Shown here: positions 1 to 6,205 of the stretch, piece after piece
How positions within the stretch are numbered: the first letter of the stretch is position 1
How the letters are laid out: each line of letters begins with the position of its first letter
The notes under the pieces: model-generated
What the model saw: only the letters and a program-made list of their open reading frames with translations
Told to the model about the DNA's origin: nothing
Databases searched by the model: none
From: Bryobacterales bacterium
Lineage (GTDB): Bacteria > Acidobacteriota > Terriglobia > Bryobacterales > Bryobacteraceae
Reading direction: 5' to 3'
Length of the DNA: 9,192 nucleotides
Assembly (NCBI GenBank): GCA_003164075.1
Contig: PLRZ01000720.1
Span: 5,615 to 14,806, forward strand
Made by a program: the position numbers and the translations under genes

Positions 1-1386
1 CAGGTTGGCGCGGGCGCCGCCGGACTCAGCAAGCCGCTTGCGCCGAGTGACGTCTTCATCCAGGGGATTCAGATCGCAGCAGCCCTAATGGATGCCGCAA
101 GCACCTCTGCGTTCTTTACGAATCCGGGGACGTCCCTGGCCCTAGGGTTTAGCGCGCTACTGATCGTCATCTCGTACATCATCATCACCCTCAATTTCAT
201 CGTGACAATGGTCGAGACGTACCTTCTGCTTTCTGTCGGGTTTATCTTCCTTGGTTTCGGTGGCAGTCGATGGACGGCGCCCTATGTGGAAAGATATATC
301 GGCCTCGCGGTTTCCATTGGCATAAAGATCGTTTTGCTTTACTGCCTCATTTCAACTGGTCTTGGCCTCGGGAACGGTTGGCTGGATGAGGCCCAGGGAA
401 TAGGAACGGCGCCCCACCCTAACATGACCGCCTTCGACGTAATGGGCGCGGCCGTGATCTTCATGATGCTGTGCTGGCAGATTCCGAAACTTTTCGCAGC
501 CGTTCTGGGCGGCTCGCCTGCGCTCACCGCCGGTGATCTGGTCGCCACTGGAACTGCTATCGTTGCAGGCGCAGCAACCGCCGCGTCACTCGCGGCCACG
601 GCTGGAGCTGGAGTCGCTGCCGCAGCCGGCGTGGCGTCCGGCGCTGGTGCCGCGTCCGCATCGGGTGGTGGCGGTGCCGGTGGTGCCGATAGTGTGGCAA
701 GCGTCGGATCGGCGGGCTCTGGCGCGGGTGGCGGTGGTTCGCCAACTGTTCCTCCACCGTCGAGTCCTTCTGGAGGAACTGCGCCCAGTAGTGGACCGCG
801 ACAACCAAACCCGCCGACCAACGGCTCCGGTGGGGCTAGTCAGGCTGCACCATCAACCCGCGATACAGCCAGTTTCCGAGCGGAGAATGGCGCCAACGGC
901 TCCAACTCAGATAGCAGGAGTGAGGTTTCCGAAGGCGGCTCTCCGCCCCCGTCAGCGGTTAGATCCGCTTTGGCCAGAGTAGGTGGTGACAACTTGGCCG
1001 GGTCCGGATTTGAGGGTCAGCGCCGAGCTGCCGGGTTCGCTACCTCCTCGACCAGGGTCGTGCAAGCTCCTGTTCAGGTGACAGGTGCCGGCGTTGATCG
1101 CGGTGGTAGCGGTCCAGGGATGGTGGAACCGACGTCGCCCACGGCTTCCGCCGAGCACAGCGGTCCCGGTCCAGTAGCCGAAGTTAGCTCGGTTGCGTCT
1201 GTTGCGGGCGGGCAATCACAACCTCCAGCGCCAGGACAGCCATCGACGACCGCCCAAACGGCGGCGCGGGTTCTTTCCAAAACTGCTTCCCGTTTGAAAG
1301 GCGCGCGCAACCGACTCTCCGGTTGGCCCTCTGATGCCGCGCCTCACGCCCAACCGCCGCGGATGCCCATTGAGCACAACGACTAA
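1..1386 (+). CDS. trbL: P-type conjugative transfer protein TrbL, 3' part
   Basis: The frame is open from base 1 and ends at TAA 1384-1386, so 461 C-terminal residues are present and the true start lies to the left. The first ATG (88) is internal: the codons before it (…LAPSDVFIQGIQIA) continue the same protein. TrbL is the polytopic inner-membrane component of P-type type IV secretion, related to VirB6. Hydrophobic segments run through about residues 40-80, 100-125 and 140-160, with the charged YVERYIG stretch between. After about residue 170 the protein becomes an Ala/Gly/Ser/Pro-rich, low-complexity tail of almost 300 residues that is probably disordered and cytoplasmic. Such tails are common in TrbL/VirB6-extended proteins but vary in sequence. 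The family call rests on the membrane pattern plus the position directly before trbF-trbG-trbI, the usual trb order. Confidence 0.9.
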   Translation, partial: QVGAGAAGLSKPLAPSDVFIQGIQIAAALMDAASTSAFFTNPGTSLALGFSALLIVISYIIITLNFIVTMVETYLLLSVGFIFLGFGGSRWTAPYVERYIGLAVSIGIKIVLLYCLISTGLGLGNGWLDEAQGIGTAPHPNMTAFDVMGAAVIFMMLCWQIPKLFAAVLGGSPALTAGDLVATGTAIVAGAATAASLAATAGAGVAAAAGVASGAGAASASGGGGAGGADSVASVGSAGSGAGGGGSPTVPPPSSPSGGTAPSSGPRQPNPPTNGSGGASQAAPSTRDTASFRAENGANGSNSDSRSEVSEGGSPPPSAVRSALARVGGDNLAGSGFEGQRRAAGFATSSTRVVQAPVQVTGAGVDRGGSGPGMVEPTSPTASAEHSGPGPVAEVSSVASVAGGQSQPPAPGQPSTTAQTAARVLSKTASRLKGARNRLSGWPSDAAPHAQPPRMPIEHND

Positions 1387-1390
1387 TTGA

Positions 1391-1397
1391 AGGAGGT
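1391..1397 (+). promoter_or_regulatory. Shine-Dalgarno site of trbF
   Basis: A perfect AGGAGGT lies 8 bases before GTG 1406, in the 19-base trbL-trbF gap. It fixes the GTG start of trbF. Confidence 0.85.
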
Positions 1398-1405
1398 ATC
1401 GATTC

Positions 1406-2110
1406 GTGGGTTTTGCACTGAGGATAAATCGAAAGGAGTCACCAGCTAAGCCGAAGACGGCTGAACTCCACAACCCCTACCTCGCTGCTCGGCGAGAGTG
1501 GGACGAACGATACGGCGAATTCATCAGCCGAGCAAGAAACTGGCGTACGATGGCCGCCATCTCGGCATTGGTCGCGCTCGTCGCAACGTGCGGAATGGTA
1601 TGGCAAGCGACCCGTTCGAGGGTCATCCCCTTCGTCGTACTCGTCGACAGTCTCGGTCGCCCAATCGCGTCCGGTCTAGCTGAACAAGCCTCCGTCGGTG
1701 ATGATCGGCTCCGCCGTGCGGTGATTCAGGAGTGGATCGAGAACGTCCGCCTGGTGACAACGGACGGCATCGCGCAGCGTCGCGCAATCGACCACGTCTA
1801 CGCCTACATCGCCAGCGGAACGAACGCACAGGCCTTCATTAGCGATTTTTACCGGGACGATCCACCGTTCAAACGAGCACAAACCGGTACGGTCTCCGTC
1901 GAAGTCAAGACGGTTCTTCCCACCAGTGACCGGACCTTCGAAGTGGACTGGGTTGAGACGGCGCGTGATCTGTTCGGCGGCGTCAAGTCCACGGACCATT
2001 GGAAGGGATCGTTTATGATCGCTCTCAACTCTCCCACGGAGGAGCGGCAGGCTCGAATCAACCCGCTGGGACTGTACGTGACTGCCGCCAGTTGGGCAAA
2101 GGTTCTGTAG
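1406..2110 (+). CDS. trbF: Conjugal transfer protein TrbF (VirB8-like)
   Basis: This 234-residue protein has the usual TrbF length. TrbF is a bitopic inner-membrane protein whose periplasmic NTF2-like domain helps assemble the type IV secretion channel. The cytoplasmic N-terminus carries the family signature NPYLAARREWDERYG (residues 23-37). One transmembrane helix follows (about 48-66), then the periplasmic domain with VIPFVVLVDSLG (73-84) and the typical C-terminal NPLGLYV. The start is GTG 1406, supported by a perfect Shine-Dalgarno sequence. The gene begins 19 bases after trbL and is followed after 23 bases by trbG, so it sits inside one operon. Nothing looks broken. Confidence 0.95.
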   Translation: MGFALRINRKESPAKPKTAELHNPYLAARREWDERYGEFISRARNWRTMAAISALVALVATCGMVWQATRSRVIPFVVLVDSLGRPIASGLAEQASVGDDRLRRAVIQEWIENVRLVTTDGIAQRRAIDHVYAYIASGTNAQAFISDFYRDDPPFKRAQTGTVSVEVKTVLPTSDRTFEVDWVETARDLFGGVKSTDHWKGSFMIALNSPTEERQARINPLGLYVTAASWAKVL

Positions 2111-2121
2111 TCCAGACTCAT

Positions 2122-2127
2122 AAGGAG
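2122..2127 (+). promoter_or_regulatory. Shine-Dalgarno site of trbG
   Basis: AAGGAG lies 6 bases before ATG 2134. It favours this ATG over the in-frame upstream ATG at 1999, which lies inside trbF. Confidence 0.8.
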
Positions 2128-2133
2128 AACAAC

Positions 2134-3225
2134 ATGTATAGACGAATCTGTTCGGGGGCAATGGCCCTTGTCGTTTGTGTCTCGTTGCTAGTCGCGCAGT
2201 CCCCGGCGACGCCGCCGGTCCAAGTCAAGCGTGTTCCAGCGACGCAAACGTCCTCCCAGAAGCGGGACCAGGTGGACCCGGCAATCCAGAATTATGATTA
2301 TGGCGGCCAGCTTCGTGTGCTTCAGGACCCAACGGCGATGGACCCCACGAAAGCTGCTGGTCCCGCGCTGCCCGTTGTAAGTCCAGAAATCGACGGAAAG
2401 GTGCCTAAGGGATTTCAACCACGGACGGATGTGCCGCTCAACCCGACAGCCCTCGAGGCTGTTCGTATGAGTGAGACATGGCGCGGCGGTCAAAATACCC
2501 CTGCGACCGGACCTGACGGACGCGTTCTATTCGCGTACGGCGCTGGCTTGCCTATCGTAGTCTGTGCCCCCTTGCGGGTTTGCATGATCGAGTTGCAGGC
2601 GGGCGAGAGGATCACGGGCGAACCGCAAATCGGCGATTCAGTTCGCTGGAATATTTCACCGGCAATGTATGGGCAGGGTGAGCAGTCTACTTCGGTGATC
2701 ATTTTGAAACCGCAGGAACCTGGCCTGGATACGAACCTGCTCATCACCACGGATCGTCGAGCGTACTACCTGCGCTTGGTATCAAAGCCGCAGGACTACG
2801 TTGCTCGCGTCGCCTTCAGCTATCCGGACGAAGACAACAGCCAAAAGTGGCAGCAGCACATATTGGAGCAGCGCGCCCTTGCGCAAGATGGCAACCGCAA
2901 GGCGCAATTGATGCCGGCGATGATCACGGCGGAGAAGCTGCACTTCAACTACAAAATCACCGGCGCCAATGAGCAACTCCGCCCGGTCCGCGTGTTCGAC
3001 GACGGATCGAAGACTTACATCCAGATGCGCGCCGACATCCAAAACCGCGAGGCGCCTGTCCTCGTGGTGTTGGGTTCCGATGGCAAGGGGGAGATGACCA
3101 ACTATCGCGTTCAAGAGCAGACCTACATCGTAGATCGTGTGTTCGATCGCGCCCAACTCATTCTGGGGGCCGGCAAGAAGGCTCAGAAAGTGGAGATCAG
3201 CCGTGAACAACAACCTAAAGGATAG
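2134..3225 (+). CDS. trbG: Conjugal transfer protein TrbG (VirB9-like)
   Basis: This 363-residue secreted component forms, with TrbI, the periplasmic and outer-membrane core of the mating channel. The N-terminus (MYRRICSGAMALVVCVSLLV, residues 1-20) is a Sec-type signal peptide, probably cleaved around VAQ-S. No convincing lipobox is seen. A linker of about 100 residues follows. The VirB9/TrbG/CagX domain begins near FAYGAGLPIVVC and holds the paired cysteines C144 and C150 (VCAPLRVC), followed by LQAGERI, GDSVRWNISPA and TTDRRAYYLRLVS. The C-terminal part, with FNYKITG and RPVRVFDDGSKTYIQM, is the VirB9 C-terminal domain that contacts the VirB7/VirB10-type partners. The gene overlaps trbI by 23 bases, which suggests coupled translation. 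The protein appears intact. Confidence 0.95.
   Translation: MYRRICSGAMALVVCVSLLVAQSPATPPVQVKRVPATQTSSQKRDQVDPAIQNYDYGGQLRVLQDPTAMDPTKAAGPALPVVSPEIDGKVPKGFQPRTDVPLNPTALEAVRMSETWRGGQNTPATGPDGRVLFAYGAGLPIVVCAPLRVCMIELQAGERITGEPQIGDSVRWNISPAMYGQGEQSTSVIILKPQEPGLDTNLLITTDRRAYYLRLVSKPQDYVARVAFSYPDEDNSQKWQQHILEQRALAQDGNRKAQLMPAMITAEKLHFNYKITGANEQLRPVRVFDDGSKTYIQMRADIQNREAPVLVVLGSDGKGEMTNYRVQEQTYIVDRVFDRAQLILGAGKKAQKVEISREQQPKG
3192..3195 (+). promoter_or_regulatory. Shine-Dalgarno site of trbI inside trbG
   Basis: GGAG lies 7 bases before GTG 3203, within the last codons of trbG. It is the reason for preferring GTG 3203 over an in-frame ATG at 3137. Confidence 0.6.
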
Positions 3226-4768
3226 TTCCGATAGCAATACGCAGGATGTTAAGCCGATTGAAGCGCCTGCTGGGCTCGATCTGCACCCCAAACCCAATAC
3301 CTCCGTGCGGATCAGCAAACGTGCGGGGCTGGCTGTTGGCCTGGTGGTGCTCGGACTGCTATTGGCGTTCGCCTACGGTGGATACCGGCGGCAGATTCGC
3401 GCCCAAGCGGCAGCTCATGACGCGGGCCTCCCCAGCGGAGTAGGGCCGGCCACGGCATCCGCCACCGAGGTAGAAAAGGAGATCCCGGCAGGAAACGCTT
3501 CGCTTGTCGGGAGCGACCAGAATCAATTGCAGGCACCGGGCGCCGGCAACGGACAATCGCATCTCGGCCAGGCACTGCCTGGCACCCAATCATGCGGATT
3601 CGATCCGCGGACAGGACAACCTTATCGGTTTAATCCCGAGAACGGGCAGCCCTGCGCGGCATATCCTCAAGACCGCGTTGTAGTGCGGCAACCCCCTCAG
3701 TCCGGCCATCCGCAAACCGTGAACACCGTCGCTGAGCCGACTCTGGAGGAGCGGCGCATCGCCGCCGCGTACCAGCGGGAGCAAGAAGCGATGATTGCGC
3801 CAACGGGCATTCGCTCCGGAAGCGGGGCATCATCATTCGCCTCTTTTCCAGGAGTAGGCGCTCCTCCTTCTGGCGCCGATGATCTCGCTCAAGTCGCGGC
3901 GCTGAGTCAGGCTCTCGGTGGCCGCAGTCCTAGCGCGCTTTCTCCGGCTTTAGAGCGTGCGGTTTCCCTTTCACCCACTGGCACCCCGAACGATCCGGAC
4001 TACGAAAGCCAGAACATGCAGACAGGGAAGGCAGCATTCCTCGCGGCGGCACAGCAGCGCAAGACCGACGATTACTTGCGCTCCACTCGGACAGCGCCGC
4101 TCAGTTCTTACGAGATCAAGGCGGGTTGGGAGATTCCGGCTGTGCTCGAACAGAGCCTAAATTCTGATCTTCCGGGCGACATCAAGGCGCTGATCGCCTC
4201 AAATGTGTTCGACACCGCGAGTGGGCGATACCTGCTGATCCCCCAGGGCGCCCGGCTGGTCGGCAAGTACGATTCACGGATTTCCTATGGACAGGACGGC
4301 GTCCAGGTCGAGTGGGACAGAATCATCTTCCCTGATGCTTCCTCTGTAGACATCAACGGCATGGTCGGCCTCGACTCCCACGGAAATTCCGGGCTTCGCT
4401 ATGACGTCGATCATCACTACAAACGCCTCTTCGGATTCGCCGCGTTGACGAGCGCCTTCTCCGCCGCTTTCGATCTCTCCCAGCGCAACACACAAAGCGC
4501 TCTGACGTATCCGAGCGTTGGCGATACCGCCACGGCGTCAATCGGCCGCGAGATGAGCCAGACCGGCGCAATGATAACGAGGCGCAATCTCAACGTTCAG
4601 CCAACGATTAAGGTGCCGGTCGGCTACAAGTTCACCGTGCGCGTCAACCGGGACATTCTTTTTGATGCTCCATACGCTCCGATACAGGCGAACCCCCTGC
4701 CAGCTGAGCCGGGGCAGCTTCGGCGGCGGAGCGGGATGCCCAACAACGGAAATGTCTTGGGCCACTGA
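3203..4768 (+). CDS. trbI: Conjugal transfer protein TrbI (VirB10-like)
   Basis: With the GTG start at 3203 the product is 521 residues. TrbI spans the periplasm from the inner membrane to the outer-membrane pore of the type IV secretion system. A short cytoplasmic N-terminus leads to one transmembrane helix (about 41-60, AGLAVGLVVLGLLLAFAYGG). A long, flexible Gln/Gly/Pro/Ala-rich periplasmic linker follows. The TrbI/VirB10 beta-barrel domain occupies about residues 325-495 and carries the family motifs YLLIPQGARLVGKYDS, VEWDRIIFPD, GLDSHGNSGLRYDVDHHY, LNVQPTIKVPVGYKFTV and the closing VNRDILF. In the linker a tandem motif, FDPRTGQP/FNPENGQP, sits between Cys131 and Cys151. The longer in-frame start at 3137 would lie deep in trbG and lacks a reason to be used. 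This is the last recognisable trb gene. Confidence 0.95.
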   Translation: MNNNLKDSSDSNTQDVKPIEAPAGLDLHPKPNTSVRISKRAGLAVGLVVLGLLLAFAYGGYRRQIRAQAAAHDAGLPSGVGPATASATEVEKEIPAGNASLVGSDQNQLQAPGAGNGQSHLGQALPGTQSCGFDPRTGQPYRFNPENGQPCAAYPQDRVVVRQPPQSGHPQTVNTVAEPTLEERRIAAAYQREQEAMIAPTGIRSGSGASSFASFPGVGAPPSGADDLAQVAALSQALGGRSPSALSPALERAVSLSPTGTPNDPDYESQNMQTGKAAFLAAAQQRKTDDYLRSTRTAPLSSYEIKAGWEIPAVLEQSLNSDLPGDIKALIASNVFDTASGRYLLIPQGARLVGKYDSRISYGQDGVQVEWDRIIFPDASSVDINGMVGLDSHGNSGLRYDVDHHYKRLFGFAALTSAFSAAFDLSQRNTQSALTYPSVGDTATASIGREMSQTGAMITRRNLNVQPTIKVPVGYKFTVRVNRDILFDAPYAPIQANPLPAEPGQLRRRSGMPNNGNVLGH

Positions 4769-4950
4769 TCCCGTCGGATCTCGGCATGATCGAGGTTGAA
4801 TGCACGCGGGCATCGCGAGCGCGGAGCGACGCTAGTGACAGTCGTTTCAGACAAAGCTGATGGTTGCGTTCAGGTCTGCTGTCAAGCATGAGCCTGAACC
4901 GTCACGGCACTTGCCGACAGCGCACTTTCGCCAAACGGATCGGAGAGAAA
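4769..4950 (+). other. Intergenic gap after trbI
   Basis: These 182 bases separate the trb operon from the next small gene. I see no strong terminator. A 6-base inverted repeat (GCTGTC 4878-4883 and GACAGC 4916-4921, 32-base loop) is weak. An in-frame TTG at 4864 and ATG at 4888 could lengthen the downstream gene, but neither has a good ribosome-binding site. A promoter for the following genes could lie here but cannot be called. Confidence 0.4.
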
Positions 4951-5244
4951 ATGGTCAAGAAAACGGATCTCCAACTTCGAATGCGGCTAGCCGGTCTTGT
5001 TGGCAGCATCATAGCCGTAGCGGCGCTGGCGGTGACCGTTCTCGCGGACGACCACAACGCCGGCTTTGGCCACACTGTCACCAGCGGAGAACAGGTATTC
5101 CTCTTTGTGGTCGCTTCGATGCTCCTCGTCGTCCAAACCACCGCGTACCTGATAAATCGCGCTCGGCGCCAGTCGGACTGTAGAATCGAACGGCGAACGA
5201 CCGCTGCACGGGGCGCGAAAAATAGTCCGTGGGGAGAGTTATGA
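4951..5244 (+). CDS. Small two-helix membrane protein, unknown function
   Basis: This 97-residue protein matches no family I recognise. The start ATG 4951 is chosen because GGAGAG lies just before it (4942-4947, a tight 3-base spacing). Upstream in-frame TTG 4864 or ATG 4888 would add 29 or 21 residues. Two hydrophobic helices are clear: about residues 13-32 (LAGLVGSIIAVAALAVTVLA) and 49-69 (VFLFVVASMLLVVQTTAYLI). They are joined by a polar loop containing DDHNAGFGH. Basic residues before helix 1 and after helix 2 (RARR) predict both ends in the cytoplasm. The stop overlaps the next start as ATGA (5241-5244), so translation is probably coupled. It sits between trbI and an excisionase-like gene; a transfer-related or entry-exclusion-like role is only a guess from position. 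Confidence 0.7.
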   Translation: MVKKTDLQLRMRLAGLVGSIIAVAALAVTVLADDHNAGFGHTVTSGEQVFLFVVASMLLVVQTTAYLINRARRQSDCRIERRTTAARGAKNSPWGEL

Positions 5245-5567
5245 GTTCCGAAATCATGCATCAGATCCTTCAAGCCATCGAGGAAGAAGTGAATTCGAGA
5301 CCCTCAGCAATTGAGTTTGAGATGGCCTACCAGGCCCGAGCTGCCATCGACCGCATTAGATTTGCAATTAAGCACACGGAGCAATTCTGCCCGCGGTCAG
5401 ATCAGTTACGCGAGGCTGGACTGCAGTTGCTCGACGCGCTGGAACGGCTCGAAACCGTTGATCGCAGGTTCCAGACACGGTCGCGAATCAGCCGAGAGCC
5501 TCGGCATCCCGAAGCGGAACATGCGGCTGAAAACGGAAACGGGGAAAGGAAGGAGATCTTCTCATGA
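5241..5567 (+). CDS. Small helical soluble protein, unknown function
   Basis: This 108-residue protein is not recognised. ATG 5241 overlaps the previous stop (ATGA) and is preceded by GGGGAG (5231-5236). Residues 1-80 look almost wholly alpha-helical and amphipathic (HQILQAIEEEVNSR, AYQARAAIDRIRFAIKHTEQF, LREAGLQLLDALERLETVDRRF). The tail from about 81 is charged and probably disordered (EPRHPEAEHAAENGNGERKE). There is no membrane segment or signal peptide. It ends in a second ATGA overlap with the excisionase-like gene, so the three genes are likely made in concert. It could bind a partner through a helical bundle; no function is claimed. Confidence 0.65.
   Translation: MSSEIMHQILQAIEEEVNSRPSAIEFEMAYQARAAIDRIRFAIKHTEQFCPRSDQLREAGLQLLDALERLETVDRRFQTRSRISREPRHPEAEHAAENGNGERKEIFS
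5550..5557 (+). promoter_or_regulatory. Shine-Dalgarno site of excisionase-like gene
   Basis: AAGGAGAT lies 6 bases before ATG 5564, inside the end of the preceding gene. It supports ATG 5564 at the ATGA junction. Confidence 0.7.
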
Positions 5568-5914
5568 AACCGCGAGCGTCCTGTGGACCCGGAGCAGTGG
5601 GCGGTCCACGGCAGAGCGTGTCTGCGCCATTGACATCCACAGCGATCCCGCCGGCATTTCGGGATGGTGGAGAGAATCGTGTGGCTGGAGTGCTGTTGAC
5701 GGAACCTGAGGTTGCCGACCGACTCCGCGTCAGCCTGGCCTGCTTGAGACGGTGGCGCCTTGAGAGGCGTGGTCCACGCTTCCTGAAAGTAGGCTCACTC
5801 GTTCGGTATCCTGCCGAGGAACTGAACCGTTGGATCGAGTCTTTGCCGGCGGGCGGAACACTCGCGACAACAGCATCTGGTGGGCGTACCGCGCGCGGAA
5901 CGGCGACGGCGTGA
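5564..5914 (+). CDS. Excisionase/AlpA-like helix-turn-helix protein
   Basis: This 116-residue protein has a MerR-type winged helix (HTH_17/excisionase family) at about residues 44-93. It reads LLTEPEVADRLRVSLACLRRWR, then the wing RRGPRFLKVGSLVRYPAEELNRWI. That layout (L-T/S-x-x-E-V-A-x-x-L, then G-P-x-F-x-K-x-G-x-x-V-R-Y, then L-x-x-W) is typical of phage and ICE excisionases and AlpA-like regulators, which bend DNA at the att site or control the integrase. The N-terminal 40 residues are low-complexity. An internal GTG at 5681 (Val40) has GGAG 8 bases upstream and would give a 77-residue protein, nearer the usual family size. ATG 5564 is kept because of its strong Shine-Dalgarno sequence and ATGA coupling. 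The nearby integrase supports a role in excision or its regulation. Confidence 0.8.
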   Translation: MKPRASCGPGAVGGPRQSVSAPLTSTAIPPAFRDGGENRVAGVLLTEPEVADRLRVSLACLRRWRLERRGPRFLKVGSLVRYPAEELNRWIESLPAGGTLATTASGGRTARGTATA

Positions 5915-5916
5915 AT

Positions 5917-5931
5917 CGGCGGCGCTCGCCG
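5917..5931. repeat. Short GC hairpin after excisionase gene
   Basis: CGGCG, a 5-base loop and CGCCG lie just after the stop of the excisionase-like gene. There is no following T-run, so it is not a standard intrinsic terminator. In such GC-rich DNA it may be chance. Confidence 0.25.
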
Positions 5932-5960
5932 CAATGGGGGTCGCTGTCGGTTCCCGACGC

Positions 5961-5989
5961 TTGACGATTAAACCGAAACAGTTTAGGAT
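5961..5989 (+). promoter_or_regulatory. Possible sigma-70-type promoter before the 69-aa gene/integrase
   Basis: TTGACG (5961-5966), a 17-base spacer and TAGGAT (5984-5989) match the -35 and -10 consensus at 5/6 and 4/6 positions. The predicted transcript start falls at or next to GTG 5996, so the message could be nearly leaderless. The alternative reading is that TTAGGA (5983-5988) is simply a weak ribosome-binding site for that GTG. Inference from sequence only. Confidence 0.35.
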
Positions 5990-5995
5990 ATTGAC

Positions 5996-6205
5996 GTGGA
6001 CCCTTCACAACTTCAGGAATTCACATCGTGGCTCGGCAAGCGATCATATGAGGCGCGCCTGGCGCGTCTCGGATTGAGCCGGCTTCAAGAAATTGCGCGA
6101 CAGAACGGCAAGAAGGGTGGAAGGCCAAAGGGGAGTGGCAAGGTCTGCGGCAACAACTCCGTGCAGAAGGACAACCAACATGTCGGTATTTCGACCGAAG
6201 TTTAA
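5996..6205 (+). CDS. Small basic GRPKG protein overlapping integrase
   Basis: This 69-residue protein starts at GTG 5996, the first possible start after an in-frame TAG at 5984. Residues 1-35 are predicted helical and charged (LQEFTSWLGKRSYEARLARLGLSRLQEIARQ). A Lys/Arg/Gly patch KKGGRPKGSGK (39-49) resembles an AT-hook (GRP core) and suggests DNA contact. The C-terminal 20 residues look unstructured. The gene overlaps the integrase by 26 bases in another frame, so the two are probably co-expressed. It could be a recombination accessory or directionality factor, or an integrase regulator; that is inferred from position and charge only. I do not recognise a named family. The coherent helical part and overlap argue for a real gene. 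Confidence 0.6.
   Translation: MDPSQLQEFTSWLGKRSYEARLARLGLSRLQEIARQNGKKGGRPKGSGKVCGNNSVQKDNQHVGISTEV
6165..6171 (+). promoter_or_regulatory. Shine-Dalgarno site of integrase
   Basis: AGAAGGA lies 8 bases before ATG 6180, inside the 69-residue gene. It selects ATG 6180 over upstream in-frame starts such as 6093. Confidence 0.6.

Noticed and set aside
339..821. 160-residue minus-strand open frame inside trbL
   Set aside because: Pro/Ala-rich shadow of the repetitive GC-rich trbL tail; no ribosome-binding site or domain, and trbL is clearly coding.
2782..3318. 178-residue minus-strand open frame across trbG and trbI
   Set aside because: Antisense to strongly conserved trbG and trbI sequence with no supporting start signal.
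4860..5183. 107-residue plus-strand open frame overlapping the two-helix membrane protein
   Set aside because: Composition is Arg/Ser/His-rich and unstructured, typical of a shifted frame; the overlapping frame gives two clean membrane helices, a Shine-Dalgarno site and an ATGA junction.
5311..5709. 132-residue open frame overlapping the helical protein and the excisionase-like gene
   Set aside because: Shifted-frame shadow: it crosses two genes with good starts and shows no domain.
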